DNA from: QHWT01 sp963755695
GTDB lineage: Bacteria > Acidobacteriota > Vicinamibacteria > Vicinamibacterales > 2-12-FULL-66-21
NCBI GenBank assembly: GCA_963755695.1
Contig: CAVWLB010000010.1
Location: 1,860,001 to 1,924,000 of the forward strand
DNA length: 64,000 nucleotides
Direction: 5' to 3'
The notes below the pieces were generated by a model. It was not told the DNA's origin. It did no database searches and saw only the letters and a list, made by a program, of their open reading frames with translations. Shown piece after piece: positions 8,870 to 17,774 of the stretch. A program made the translations under genes and the position numbers. How positions within the stretch are numbered: the stretch's first letter is position 1; the number at the start of each line of letters is the position of its first letter.

Positions 8870-9664
8870 ATGCACGACACCGAAGATCTCAGAACGGTGG
8901 TCGTGGACGACGAGCAGCTGGCGCGAGAGGAACTGTGCTTTCTCCTGCAGCAGCTCGGTGGAATCGAGGTGGTCGGCCAGGCGGCGAACGGAGTCGAGGC
9001 ACTGCGCGTCATCGAGGAGCACCAGCCCGATCTGGTGATGCTGGACGTGCAGATGCCCGGCATCACCGGCTTCGAGGTCGCGCGCCGCGTCCTGCAGGCC
9101 GGGGTGGACTCACAGCTGGTGTTCGTTACAGCCTTCGACCAGTACGCGATTGAGGCGTTCGACGTCAACGCCGTCGATTACGTGTTGAAGCCGGTCGAAC
9201 CGGCGCGGCTGACCACCGCGGTCGAGCGTGTGCGGCGCCGGTTGTCAGCCGAGCGAACGCCACAAAAGCCGCTGTCCGGGGAGGAGTTCGATCGGCTCTT
9301 GCAGGCCCTGGCGGAACGGCAGGAACGCCGGGAGCAGCTGGCAATAAAAGTGGATGAGCGCTTCCTGCTCGTCCATACCGACGAGGTCGTCCATGCCTCG
9401 GTCGAGGACGAACAGATACGGGTTGTAACGAACAGCTTGTCTGGAACGTCCAACTATCGGACACTGGATGAACTGCAGGCGCGCCTCGATCCTGCGGTAT
9501 TCTGGAGAGTGCACCGGTCGCACCTCGTCAACATCAACAAAATCAAGGAGATCGTCCCCTGGTTCAGCCGCAATTACATCCTGAAGATGAAAGACGGGAA
9601 GGGGACGGAGATCCCGGTGAGCCGTTCGCAAACGCGCCGTCTCCGGGAGTACCTAAAGCTATGA
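8870..9664 (+). CDS. LytTR-family response regulator
   Basis: Residues 1-125 form a receiver domain with DDEQ acidic pocket, phosphoacceptor Asp in LVMLDVQMPG and conserved Lys in YVLKPVEP. Residues about 165-264 form a LytTR DNA-binding domain (RVHRSHLVNINKIKEI, ending VSRSQTRRLREYL). It follows the sensor kinase by 2 bp and its stop overlaps the ATG of signal peptidase I (ATGA), so kinase, regulator and peptidase form one transcript. LytTR regulators often control surface-protein and secretion genes, which fits the neighbour. Confidence 0.93.
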   Translation: MHDTEDLRTVVVDDEQLAREELCFLLQQLGGIEVVGQAANGVEALRVIEEHQPDLVMLDVQMPGITGFEVARRVLQAGVDSQLVFVTAFDQYAIEAFDVNAVDYVLKPVEPARLTTAVERVRRRLSAERTPQKPLSGEEFDRLLQALAERQERREQLAIKVDERFLLVHTDEVVHASVEDEQIRVVTNSLSGTSNYRTLDELQARLDPAVFWRVHRSHLVNINKIKEIVPWFSRNYILKMKDGKGTEIPVSRSQTRRLREYLKL

Positions 9665-10377
9665 GCACCACCAACGATACCCAATTCGAGTCGCCGTTTA
9701 ACCCGCCGGAGCCCGACCGATTCAAGGATCCGGTGGTCGAGGCCTATGCCACGCCGCCCCTGACGCAAGAAGTGATCGTGCCGGGAGACCAGGGGGCCGC
9801 CGTGGCGGCGGCGCCTCCGGCCGACCCGCGCATCGCCCTGGACGGCAACTCCGTGTGGCTCACCCGCCTCGGCGACGAGCTGATTGCCTGGTTCAAGACC
9901 CTCGCGTCGGCGGCGGTCTACGCGACGCTGATCGTCACTTTCGGTTTCCAGGTCGCACGCGTCGAAGGCATGAGCATGGCCCCGACCCTCCAGGACCAGG
10001 ACCGGCTGATCGTCAACAAGCTCGCCTATCGCGTCGGCGACCCGCACGTCGGCGACATCGTGATGTTGTATTACCCGCTGAAGCCGGAGAAGTCGTTCGT
10101 GAAGCGGGTCATCGCCGAAGAAGGCGATCAGGTGCGGGTGGTCGATGGCCGGGTCTACCGCAACGACGTGCCGCTCGACGACAGCTTCGTGCCGCCGGAG
10201 TATCGCAGCCACGACGACTGGGGTCCTCAGGTGATCCCGGAGGGCTACTACTTCGTGATGGGGGATCACCGGAACAACAGCTCCGACAGCCGACACTGGG
10301 GATTCGTCCCGAAGAAGTACATCATCGGCAAGGTACAGCTCCGGTGGTGGCCGCTCGGACACGCGCACGTGTTTTAG
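9661..10377 (+). CDS. lepB: Signal peptidase I
   Basis: The 238-residue S26 peptidase has a long Pro/Ala-rich N-terminal tail, one transmembrane segment near residues 80-100, and the catalytic pair: Ser in VEGMSMAPTLQ and Lys in KSFVKRVIAEEGD. Box E is GDHRNNSSDSRHWGFV. It cuts signal peptides from exported preproteins on the outer face of the inner membrane. It overlaps the response regulator gene by four bases. The enzyme has a single membrane segment, unlike the two of E. coli LepB. Confidence 0.93.
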   Translation: MSTTNDTQFESPFNPPEPDRFKDPVVEAYATPPLTQEVIVPGDQGAAVAAAPPADPRIALDGNSVWLTRLGDELIAWFKTLASAAVYATLIVTFGFQVARVEGMSMAPTLQDQDRLIVNKLAYRVGDPHVGDIVMLYYPLKPEKSFVKRVIAEEGDQVRVVDGRVYRNDVPLDDSFVPPEYRSHDDWGPQVIPEGYYFVMGDHRNNSSDSRHWGFVPKKYIIGKVQLRWWPLGHAHVF

Positions 10378-10387
10378 CGATGGAGCG

Positions 10388-11272
10388 TTGAGCTGCCGCA
10401 GCCAGCGAACCGCCACAAGGCGGTATCGACCGTTCTTCTTCGAGTCCTCGGTACTAAATCTGGCGGTGGCCGGCGCGAAACTGATCCTGGGTTACGCGAC
10501 CGGCGCCGTCAGCGTCGTTTCCGACGGTTTTCATTCCCTCACCGATTCCGCCTCCAATATCATCGGCCTGGTCGGGCTCCGCGCCGCCCGCATGCCTCCC
10601 GATGAGGACCATCCCTACGGCCACCGCAAGTACCAGACGCTCGCGGCCGGCGCGATCTTCATCTTCCTGTTGCTTGCCGTTCTGGAGATCGGACGCACGG
10701 CGCTGGTTCGCCTCAGCGCACCGACGCCACCAGAGGTCACCTGGCTCAGCTTCGCGGTGATGATCCTCACGCTCGTCATCAACGTGCGGATCGTGCGCTA
10801 CGAAGCCGGGGAAGGACACCGCCTGAACAGCGAGTTGCTGCTTGCCGATTCGATGCACACTCGCACGGACGTCTTCGCCACGATCGGCGTGCTGGTATCA
10901 CTGACGGCGGTCTGGCTGGGTTTTCCGCTGCTCGATCCAATCGGCGGCATCGCGATCGCTGTCGTGATCGCACATACCGGCTACCAGATCGGCCGCGACA
11001 CGTCCCGGATCCTTTCCGATCGCGTGGTCATCAACGAAGAACAGATCCGCCAGGTGGTGATGAGCGTGCCCGAGGTCCTTGGCTGCCACCAGATTCGTTC
11101 CCGCGGCACGTTCGACCATGTGTTCCTCGATCTTCACGTGTGGTTCCCCGCTGACGCTCTCCTTCGTGATGCGCACGAGGTCTCACATGTGGTGAAGGAT
11201 CGTCTCCTCGAGACGTATCCGCAGATCGCCGACGCGATCATTCACATCGAGCCGCCGCCGAACGAGCGATGA
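10388..11272 (+). CDS. Cation diffusion facilitator (CDF) metal exporter
   Basis: The 294-residue product starts at a TTG 10 bp after lepB. It has the CDF layout of six membrane segments and a cytoplasmic C-terminal domain. The metal site residues appear as paired HxxxD-type motifs: SDGFHSLTDS in segment 2 and SMHTRTDVFA in segment 5. CDF proteins export Zn, Fe, Co or Mn by proton antiport. The HxxxD pair hints at Zn/Cd-type binding but does not settle the metal. It is probably the last gene of the kinase-regulator-peptidase operon. Confidence 0.88.
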   Translation: MSCRSQRTATRRYRPFFFESSVLNLAVAGAKLILGYATGAVSVVSDGFHSLTDSASNIIGLVGLRAARMPPDEDHPYGHRKYQTLAAGAIFIFLLLAVLEIGRTALVRLSAPTPPEVTWLSFAVMILTLVINVRIVRYEAGEGHRLNSELLLADSMHTRTDVFATIGVLVSLTAVWLGFPLLDPIGGIAIAVVIAHTGYQIGRDTSRILSDRVVINEEQIRQVVMSVPEVLGCHQIRSRGTFDHVFLDLHVWFPADALLRDAHEVSHVVKDRLLETYPQIADAIIHIEPPPNER

Positions 11273-11319
11273 AAATCACCCAGGCAGGTCTCAAGGCTCA
11301 GGCCGGCTTGCGGCTCGGC

Positions 11320-11370
11320 GGCTCACGGCATCGGCCGGCGGACGGGCTGAGCCGCCAGCAGCCGTGAGCC
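11320..11370. terminator. Hairpin between convergent CDF and acyl-CoA synthetase genes
   Basis: A 10-bp perfect inverted repeat (GGCTCACGGC at 11320-11329 and GCCGTGAGCC at 11361-11370) encloses further complementary GC-rich bases. There is no T-run, so it may act as a hairpin barrier rather than a classic Rho-independent terminator. Confidence 0.5.
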
Positions 11371-11375
11371 CAGCC

Positions 11376-13199
11376 CTAAGCCCCATAGATCGCCTCGATC
11401 TCGTCACGCCAGTTCCGCTCGATCACCTTGCGACGGATCTTCAGCGTGGGTGTGAGCTCGCCGGTCTCGATCGTGAATTCGCGCGGGAGGACCCGGATTT
11501 TCTTGATCCGCTCGAAGTGCGCGAGCGCCTGGTTGAGTGCTTCGACGATCTCTTCGTAGAGTGCGAGGACATCTCGCCGCTCGACCAGCTCCGCGCGAGG
11601 CGCGAGTGGCCGCCCCAGATCCCGCAGCCGCCGTTCGAGTGCGGCGAAGTCTGGCACGATCAGCGCGGCGGCAAACTTCCGGCGATCGCCGAGGAGAATC
11701 GCTTCGGAGACCAGCGGGCTCCGTTTGAGAATTGCCTCAATCGGCTGCGGCGCGATTTTCTTCCCGCCCGACGTGACCAGTAGATCCTTCTTTCGGTCGG
11801 TGATCGTGAGGTAGCCGTCCGCATCGAGCGTGCCGATGTCTCCGGTGTGGAACCACCCGTCACGCAGCACTTCGGCGGTCTCATCGGGCTTGTGATAGTA
11901 GCCGGTCATGACGTTCGGCCCACGGGCGAGGATTTCGCCGTCGGGAGCGATTTGGATCTCGACGCCAGGAATTGCGCGGCCGACGGTGCCGGCGCGAGCT
12001 GCGCCCGGCGGGTTACCGGTCAATACCGGAGCGGTCTCCGTCAGGCCGTAGCCTTCGGTGATCGGCAGGCCGATGCCGTGAAAGAACTCGGCGACTGCGA
12101 GCGGCAGCGGCGCACTGCCGGAAATCATCGTATGAAGGCGGCCGCCTACGTTCTCTCGAATCTTCGACCAGACCAGCCGCTCGGCAAGCGCGGCTTCGAG
12201 CTTCCGCACTCCCGAGAGCCGGCCTCCGTTCATCTCCGCCTTCGCGCGCGTCTCCGCGACGCTGAGTCCCCAGTGAAACAGCGTCCGCCGCGGCTGCGGC
12301 AAGCTGTCCCCCTTCTGCCGGATCCGCGCCTCGAACTTCTCGTAAACCCTCGGGACGCCGGTCATCAGGGTTGGCCGCACCGTGAGGATGTCCCGCGCGA
12401 CGGTCTCGAGCGACTCGGCAAAGACAATCGTCACGCCGTTGAACAAGCCGACGTACGCGAGCATCCGCTCGAACGCGTGGCTGAGCGGAAGGAACGACAG
12501 CGCGACCTCTTCGTCGTCAAGACGAAGGATCGTCTGCGCGGCGAGGAGATTCGAGGCGAGATTGCCGTGGGTGAGCATCGCGCCTTTCGGCTCCCCGGTC
12601 GTGCCGGAGGTGTAGATGATGGCCGCCAGGTCCGATGGCTTTACCTTTCGTGCATCGTCACGAAACGTGCGACCGACGCCCCATTGCTCGAGCAACTGCG
12701 CGTGGCCGCGTTCGATGACCGATGCGAACGGGAGCACCGACGGGGAGGGGGAGGTCAGCTCGTCGAACACCACGATCGCCTCGATCGCCGGCAGTTCGTG
12801 CCTGATGCGCTGAACCTTTTCAAGCTGTTCCTGCGAGGAGACGAAGGCAATCCGCGCGCCGGAATCGGCCAGGATGAAGCGCGCCTGCGCCGCGGACAAC
12901 GTCGGATAGACGGGCACGCTGACCGCTCCGTAGACCAGCAGCGCGAGGTCCGTGAGCAGCCATTCCGGGCGGCTCTCGGAGATGATCGCCACCCGATCGC
13001 CCGGGCCCACGCCGAGCGCTCGCAGTCCAAGCGAGAGATCGCGCAGCCGTTCGAACCACTCCTTCGTCGAATCGCCGACGATCTTGCCGTCGCGCACGCG
13101 GCCGACCAGCAGCGGCTTGGGATGCCGGCCGCTCACGTGAAAAGGAAGATCGGCAATTGTCGCGAGCTGGGGGGCAGGTTCCGCTGCGGGGAGGGTCAC
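11376..13199 (-). CDS. Long-chain fatty acid--CoA ligase (AMP-forming)
   Basis: From the GTG at 13199 the product is 607 residues. ANL-superfamily motifs are complete: IIYTSGTTGEPKGAML (P-loop), GYGLTETAPV, DGWFHTGDIG and DRKKDLLVTSGGKKIAP. It activates fatty acids to acyl-CoA in the cytoplasm. Earlier in-frame starts run far into moaC on the same strand and are rejected. A -10-like TAACAT ends 7 nt before the GTG, so it probably has its own leaderless promoter rather than depending on rex-moaC. Confidence 0.9.
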   Translation of the reverse strand: MTLPAAEPAPQLATIADLPFHVSGRHPKPLLVGRVRDGKIVGDSTKEWFERLRDLSLGLRALGVGPGDRVAIISESRPEWLLTDLALLVYGAVSVPVYPTLSAAQARFILADSGARIAFVSSQEQLEKVQRIRHELPAIEAIVVFDELTSPSPSVLPFASVIERGHAQLLEQWGVGRTFRDDARKVKPSDLAAIIYTSGTTGEPKGAMLTHGNLASNLLAAQTILRLDDEEVALSFLPLSHAFERMLAYVGLFNGVTIVFAESLETVARDILTVRPTLMTGVPRVYEKFEARIRQKGDSLPQPRRTLFHWGLSVAETRAKAEMNGGRLSGVRKLEAALAERLVWSKIRENVGGRLHTMISGSAPLPLAVAEFFHGIGLPITEGYGLTETAPVLTGNPPGAARAGTVGRAIPGVEIQIAPDGEILARGPNVMTGYYHKPDETAEVLRDGWFHTGDIGTLDADGYLTITDRKKDLLVTSGGKKIAPQPIEAILKRSPLVSEAILLGDRRKFAAALIVPDFAALERRLRDLGRPLAPRAELVERRDVLALYEEIVEALNQALAHFERIKKIRVLPREFTIETGELTPTLKIRRKVIERNWRDEIEAIYGA

Positions 13200-13206
13200 T
13201 GCGGAA

Positions 13207-13212
13207 ATGTTA
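13207..13212 (-). promoter_or_regulatory. -10-like TAACAT for the acyl-CoA synthetase gene
   Basis: TAACAT lies 7 nt before the GTG start, the same geometry as at nuoI, rex and the ATP-grasp gene. It lies 31-37 bp after the moaC stop. Confidence 0.4.
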
Positions 13213-13243
13213 GCACCGAGAACGGACAACCGGGGATTCGGCC

Positions 13244-13738
13244 TCAGCGACTGCGCTTCCACGTCCCCGACTTGCCGCCAGTCTTCTTGATCAGCCGGAT
13301 CTCGCCAATCACCATTCCCTTGTCGACCGCCTTCACCATGTGGTACACGGTCAGGGCAGCGACCGACACTGCCGTCAGCGCTTCCATCTCGACGCCGGTG
13401 GTTGCCGTGGTTCGCACCCGCGCCTCGATCTCGTAGCCGCCGCGCGCCGGAGTAATCTGCACGTCCGCATGCGAAATCGGCAGCGGATGGCACAGCGGGA
13501 TGAGCGACGCGGTCTGTTTCGCGGCCATGATGCCGGCCAGCCTGGCCGTTTCGAGCGGATCGCCCTTCTTGATTCGACCGCTGCGCACATGGCGCAGCGC
13601 CTCGGCCGACATCGCGATGTACCCTCGCGCGATCGCTTCGCGCGCCGTGGCCGCCTTCTCGCTCACGTCGACCATTCGAATCCGTCCGGCGCGATCGACA
13701 TGCGACAATCCGGACGCCGGACGCAATCGCTTACTCAA
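13244..13738 (-). CDS. moaC: Cyclic pyranopterin monophosphate synthase
   Basis: The 164-residue product matches MoaC over its full length: LSHVDRAGRIRMVDVSEK at the start, LIPLCHPLPISH in the active site, and GVEMEALTAVSVAALTVYHM. It catalyses the last step from GTP to cyclic pyranopterin phosphate in molybdenum cofactor synthesis, acting as a hexamer in the cytosol. It overlaps the 3' end of rex by 8 bp, so it is translationally coupled to a redox regulator. No other moa gene is in the window. Confidence 0.95.
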   Translation of the reverse strand: MSKRLRPASGLSHVDRAGRIRMVDVSEKAATAREAIARGYIAMSAEALRHVRSGRIKKGDPLETARLAGIMAAKQTASLIPLCHPLPISHADVQITPARGGYEIEARVRTTATTGVEMEALTAVSVAALTVYHMVKAVDKGMVIGEIRLIKKTGGKSGTWKRSR

Positions 13739-14414
13739 CGGTCTCCCCCTGCGCGAGAAAGAACGACAAGCTTTCGAGCGACACGGTCAGATCGAGGCTC
13801 TTCAACTTCACGCCGCGGGGCACCTTGATCGCGCCGGGTGAAAAGTTGAGGATCGCCTTCACTCCGGCCGCGACAACGGTGTTGACGACGTGCTGGGCGG
13901 AAGCTGCTGGAACGGCAATTACCGCGACCTCGATGGACTCGCGTTTCACCACCTTCCTGAACTCGCGCACGTCGTAGATCACGACGCCACCCCGGGATCG
14001 CCGCCCGATTTTCTCCCTGATGGTATCGAACAGCGCCACGATTTCGAACCCGTCGTCGCGGAAACCGCCGTAGTCAGCGAGCGCGAGCCCGAGGTTACCG
14101 GCGCCCATGATCGCCACGCGCACGCCGCGATCGAGTCCAAGAATCTGTCGCAGGTGCCGCCGCAGTTCGGTGACGTAGTAGCCGATGCCGCGGACGCCGA
14201 ATTCGCCAAAGTATGCAAGGTCCTTACGGATCTGGGCGGCATTCAGGTGGAACTGTTCGGCGAGGGCTTGCGATGAAATCGTCCGAACGCCCGCGGCCTC
14301 CAGGGCATTCAGGCATCGCAGATAGACCGAGAGACGATTCGTCGTCAGCTCGGAAACGGTTTCGACCACCGCGCGCGGCCGCTCTTCCGAGGCGAGCTTG
14401 TTCTCCCTGATCAC
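13731..14414 (-). CDS. rex: Redox-sensing transcriptional repressor Rex
   Basis: The 227-residue protein has an N-terminal winged helix (RLSVYLRCLNALEAAG, then RKDLAYFGEFGVRG) and a Rossmann domain with the NADH-binding IMGAGNLGLALADY loop. Rex represses fermentative and respiratory genes when NADH/NAD is low and is released by NADH. The start is GTG, 8 nt after a perfect TATAAT on the minus strand. It is the first gene of a rex-moaC unit, linking redox state with molybdenum cofactor supply. Confidence 0.95.
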   Translation of the reverse strand: MIRENKLASEERPRAVVETVSELTTNRLSVYLRCLNALEAAGVRTISSQALAEQFHLNAAQIRKDLAYFGEFGVRGIGYYVTELRRHLRQILGLDRGVRVAIMGAGNLGLALADYGGFRDDGFEIVALFDTIREKIGRRSRGGVVIYDVREFRKVVKRESIEVAVIAVPAASAQHVVNTVVAAGVKAILNFSPGAIKVPRGVKLKSLDLTVSLESLSFFLAQGETVE

Positions 14415-14422
14415 AAGCCGGA

Positions 14423-14428
14423 ATTATA
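14423..14428 (-). promoter_or_regulatory. TATAAT -10 box of rex, leaderless
   Basis: Perfect TATAAT on the minus strand, 8 nt before the rex GTG. The GAGGTCC array begins only six bases further upstream, so the -35 region lies inside the repeat and no TTGACA-like box is seen. Confidence 0.6.
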
Positions 14429-14433
14429 AGACC

Positions 14434-14556
14434 GAGGTCCGAGGTCCGAGGTTCGAAGTTAGAGGTCCGAGGACCGGCGAAATCCCGCGAACCAGGACAA
14501 ACCAAGCCGATTTGGCTTCTGCGTTTCCGGCCTCGGGCCTCGGGTCTCGAGCCACG
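14434..14556. repeat. GAGGTCC heptamer array with complementary right arm, between divergent genes
   Basis: Six heptamers from 14434 (GAGGTCC, GAGGTCC, GAGGTTC, GAAGTTA, GAGGTCC, GAGGACC) face GGCCTCG, GGCCTCG, GGTCTCG at 14529-14549. It fills the gap between the -10 boxes of rex (minus) and the OPT transporter (plus), the same placement as the 7332-7502 element. Confidence 0.8.
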
Positions 14557-14580
14557 GCACGCGGATATCGCGCCTCGGAG

Positions 14581-14586
14581 TAATAT
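14581..14586 (+). promoter_or_regulatory. -10-like TAATAT of the OPT transporter gene
   Basis: TAATAT ends 9 nt before the ATG at 14596, predicting transcription from within two or three bases of the start codon. Confidence 0.45.
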
Positions 14587-14595
14587 CTCCCCCCT

Positions 14596-16569
14596 ATGGC
14601 ACCTACCACCACGACCTCTCCGGCGCCGCGTGCGACGACGTTCCAGCCCTACGTGCCCGCAACGCAGTCACCAGCCGAGTTCACGGCCAAGGCCGTGATC
14701 CTGGGGATCCTGTTTGGCCTGATCTTCGGTGCGTCCACGGTCTATCTCGGGCTCCGCGCAGGGCTGACGGTGAGCGCGTCAATCCCGATCGCGGTGCTCG
14801 CCATCTCGGTATTGAAGCGGCTCGGAGGCTCCACGATTCTCGAGAACAACATCGTGCAGACCATCGGGTCGGCCGGCGAGTCGGTGGCGGGCGGTGTCGT
14901 CTTCACGATCCCCGCGCTCATCTTCCTGGTGCCAAACGGGCCAGGGTACTTCAACTACTTCCAGATCATGATGCTCTCGTTCGCGGGCGGCATCCTGGGC
15001 GTCCTGATGATGGTTCCGCTCCGGCGCGCCCTGATCGTCAAGGAGCACGGGGTGCTTCCTTACCCCGAAGGCACCGCCTGCGCCGACGTCCTGATCGCCG
15101 GCGAACGCGGAGGGCGGCTCGCCACGATGGTCTTTTCCGGCCTCGGCGTGGGCGCGCTGTGGAAGGCGCTCTCCTGGGTATTCAACATGTTCCTGCAGGT
15201 CATCGGCTTCACGCTGCCGCGCACCAGCCAGTTTCCCAACGCCACCTTGAACGTCGACATCTCGCCCGAATATCTTGGCGTCGGATACGTCATCGGTCCA
15301 CGCATCGCCGGGACGATGTTCGCCGGCGGCGTGCTTTCGTGGCTCGTGCTGCTGCCGCTCCTCTCGATTCTCGGCACCTACATCACCGTCCCCGTCCCGC
15401 CGATTCATCCAAACTTCGCGAACAATCCCGCGACCGGGGCGCCATTCCTGATCTCCGAGATGAACGCGGGTCAGCTGTGGAGCGCCTACATCCGCTACAT
15501 CGGCGCGGGCGCGGTGCTCGCGGCAGGACTGATCACCCTCGCCCGCACGATCCCCACGATCTATGCGTCGTTCCGGGAGGGTATCAAGGATTTCGGTGGC
15601 GGCGGCGCGGCACGTCTCCGAACCGAGCGCGACATGCCAATGGTCATCGTCATCGGCGGGTCGCTGCTGCTGGCGTTGTTCCTAACGGTCGCGCCCGGAA
15701 TGCCGACGCAGGGCAACGTGCTCGCCGCCATCCTCGTGGTGATCTTCGGGTTCTTCTTCGTAACCGTCTCGTCGCGGATCACCGGTCTGATCGGTTCCTC
15801 TTCGAATCCGATTTCCGGCATGACGATCGCGACGTTGATCCTGACCTGTCTCCTCTTCGTCGGTCTGGGATGGACCGGGGACTACTACTCACCAATTGCG
15901 CTCTGCGTGGGAGCGGTGGTCTGCATCGCCGCGGCCAACGCCGGCGCGACCTCTCAGGACCTCAAAACCGGCTATATCGTCGGGGCAACGCCGATCTATC
16001 AGCAAATTGGCCTGTTGCTCGGAGTGATTACGTCGGCCTTCGTCATCGGCATGACCACGCTGTATCTACACAAGGTATTCACGATCGGGTCCCAGGCGAT
16101 CGCGGCACCGCAGGCCACCCTGATGGCCACGATCATCAAGGGTCTGCTCAGCCATAACCTGCCATGGGGTCTTGTGCTGGTCGGGGTCTTCGTGGCCGTC
16201 ACGCTGGAGTTGTGCGGCATTCATTCGCTGTCTTTCGCTGTGGGTTCGTATCTTCCGATCGCGACGACGGCGCCGATTTACGCTGGCGGGCTTGTCCGCT
16301 GGTGGGTCGAGCAGAAAACCGGCGTGGCTGAAGAGTCCGAAGTCGGCGCCGGCACATTGTTCAGCTCCGGCCTGATTGCCGGCGGTTCGCTCTGCGGCAT
16401 TCTCTATGCAATTCTTGTAGGGACGAATACGATCGACCCGTTCCAGCTTGTCGGCAACATCATTCCCGCGCTGCACATGCCTGGCCTCGTCGGACAACTC
16501 GCTTCGTCAGCGTTGTTCCTTGCGTTGGCTGTCGTGACGGCCCGCGCCGCACAGAAGAAAATCGCGTAA
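14596..16569 (+). CDS. OPT-family oligopeptide transporter
   Basis: The 657-residue protein has 14 or more hydrophobic segments and begins its first segment with FTAKAVILGILFGLIFGAST, typical of the prokaryotic OPT branch. EGTACADVLIAGE and GATSQDLKTGYIVGATP are conserved-looking loops of that family. Members import small peptides or metal chelates by proton symport in the inner membrane; the substrate is not readable. The next gene (an exported protein) starts 12 bp downstream and may be co-transcribed. Confidence 0.9.
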   Translation: MAPTTTTSPAPRATTFQPYVPATQSPAEFTAKAVILGILFGLIFGASTVYLGLRAGLTVSASIPIAVLAISVLKRLGGSTILENNIVQTIGSAGESVAGGVVFTIPALIFLVPNGPGYFNYFQIMMLSFAGGILGVLMMVPLRRALIVKEHGVLPYPEGTACADVLIAGERGGRLATMVFSGLGVGALWKALSWVFNMFLQVIGFTLPRTSQFPNATLNVDISPEYLGVGYVIGPRIAGTMFAGGVLSWLVLLPLLSILGTYITVPVPPIHPNFANNPATGAPFLISEMNAGQLWSAYIRYIGAGAVLAAGLITLARTIPTIYASFREGIKDFGGGGAARLRTERDMPMVIVIGGSLLLALFLTVAPGMPTQGNVLAAILVVIFGFFFVTVSSRITGLIGSSSNPISGMTIATLILTCLLFVGLGWTGDYYSPIALCVGAVVCIAAANAGATSQDLKTGYIVGATPIYQQIGLLLGVITSAFVIGMTTLYLHKVFTIGSQAIAAPQATLMATIIKGLLSHNLPWGLVLVGVFVAVTLELCGIHSLSFAVGSYLPIATTAPIYAGGLVRWWVEQKTGVAEESEVGAGTLFSSGLIAGGSLCGILYAILVGTNTIDPFQLVGNIIPALHMPGLVGQLASSALFLALAVVTARAAQKKIA

Positions 16570-16581
16570 CGGGGTACCGGG

Positions 16582-17694
16582 TTGCGCAAGGGGTTGGTTG
16601 CCGTTCTAGGTGTCGTCGGCGCGTTGACGGCGCACGCGCAGACGCCGACTCGCGTCGCGACCACGGTCGAGGCGCTGGTGGCGACGCCGGTTTTCTTCCA
16701 CAGCAAACAGGTGGTCGTCCGCAGCGGCGTCGTCGAGAGCGGCGGAGTGACCCAACTGGCCAACGCGCGCAAGCCGATCTTCGTGCTGTGGAGAGAGGCG
16801 ACCTCGGCACGAAGCGACACCGAGATTCGCGGCGAGTTCTGGGACATCGGGCGGCTGCAGCAAGACGACTCACGGTTCTCGACCGTTGATTTCAAGACGC
16901 TGCTGCAGGTGGCCAGCGGCGGACAATGGCCCGGCCGCGATCAGGTCTTCGTGCTGCTGTCGGCGACGAGCGTCGAGTCGCCGCTACCGAACGAACCATC
17001 GATTCGTGCGCTGGCGCTGGCCCCCGAACACTACCAGGACCACGCGGTGACTGTGACCGGACGCTTCCGCGGGGCCAACCTCTATGGCGATCTGCCCCAG
17101 CCGGTCAACAAGAGCCGCTGGGACTTCGTCATTCAGTCGGCAGACGGTGCTGTCTGGGTCAGTGGCGTGCGCCCGCGAGGCAAAGGATTCAACCTCGACC
17201 CGATGGCGCGGTCCGACACTGGCCAGTGGCTCCAGGTTTCGGGCACGCTGCGTCACGATGGGGCGCTGACCTGGATAGAAGCGACCACCCTCGCGCAGGG
17301 ATCGGCACCATCGGAAACGCCAATCGACGTCGTCATCCCGTCTACGCCTCGAGAGATCCCACCGACCGTCGTCTTCACCGCCCCGATCGACGGTGACAGT
17401 AGCGCCGATCGCGCCTCACCAGTGCGGATCCAGTTCTCTCGAGACATGGATCCGAAATCGTTCCGAGATCACATCAAGGTCAGTTACACCGGCCAGGCCC
17501 CGGAAGGGGCCCCTGCACAGCCCCCGGCATTCACCTATCGATACCTCGATGCCCCTCGAGCCCTCGAGATCCGCTTCGCCGAGCCACTCGACAGATTCCG
17601 CTCGATGAAGATCGAGCTCACTGACGGCATCGTGAGCGCCGTGGACAATCAACCGCTGGCCCCCTGGTCGTTTACGTTCACGACGGGGTCGTAG
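16582..17694 (+). CDS. Exported protein with C-terminal bacterial Ig-like (Big_5) domain
   Basis: The start is a TTG with a GGGG-rich ribosome site. Residues 1-20 form a signal peptide ending AHAQ. Residues about 25-250 hold two OB-like stretches (FHSKQVVVRSGVVES and HAVTVTGRFRGANLYGDLP), and residues 260-370 a Big_5-type domain with FTAPIDGDSSADRASPVRI and QFSRDMDPKSF. It is likely periplasmic or surface-associated; no catalytic motif is seen. It follows the OPT transporter closely. Confidence 0.65.
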   Translation: MRKGLVAVLGVVGALTAHAQTPTRVATTVEALVATPVFFHSKQVVVRSGVVESGGVTQLANARKPIFVLWREATSARSDTEIRGEFWDIGRLQQDDSRFSTVDFKTLLQVASGGQWPGRDQVFVLLSATSVESPLPNEPSIRALALAPEHYQDHAVTVTGRFRGANLYGDLPQPVNKSRWDFVIQSADGAVWVSGVRPRGKGFNLDPMARSDTGQWLQVSGTLRHDGALTWIEATTLAQGSAPSETPIDVVIPSTPREIPPTVVFTAPIDGDSSADRASPVRIQFSRDMDPKSFRDHIKVSYTGQAPEGAPAQPPAFTYRYLDAPRALEIRFAEPLDRFRSMKIELTDGIVSAVDNQPLAPWSFTFTTGS

Positions 17695-17695
17695 C

Positions 17696-17730
17696 GAGGG
17701 GCGGGGGGCGAGGGGCGGGGAGCGAGGGGC
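17696..17730. repeat. Heptamer array GAGGGGC / GGGGAGC
   Basis: Five heptamers in register follow the stop codon of the preceding gene: GAGGGGC, GGGGGGC, GAGGGGC, GGGGAGC, GAGGGGC. No clear complementary arm follows, unlike at most other loci. It lies just upstream of the -10 of the next gene. Confidence 0.7.
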
Positions 17731-17762
17731 GATCCTCACGAACCCCCGCAGGGATTCGGGCG

Positions 17763-17768
17763 TAATAT
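17763..17768 (+). promoter_or_regulatory. -10-like TAATAT before the DUF4126 gene
   Basis: TAATAT ends 6 nt before the ATG at 17775, giving a leaderless transcript if used. This favours the ATG over the TTG just before it. Confidence 0.45.
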
Positions 17769-17774
17769 TCTTTG

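Noticed and set aside
11847..13436. 529-codon plus-strand frame
   Set aside because: Antisense shadow of the acyl-CoA synthetase gene, typical of high-GC DNA.
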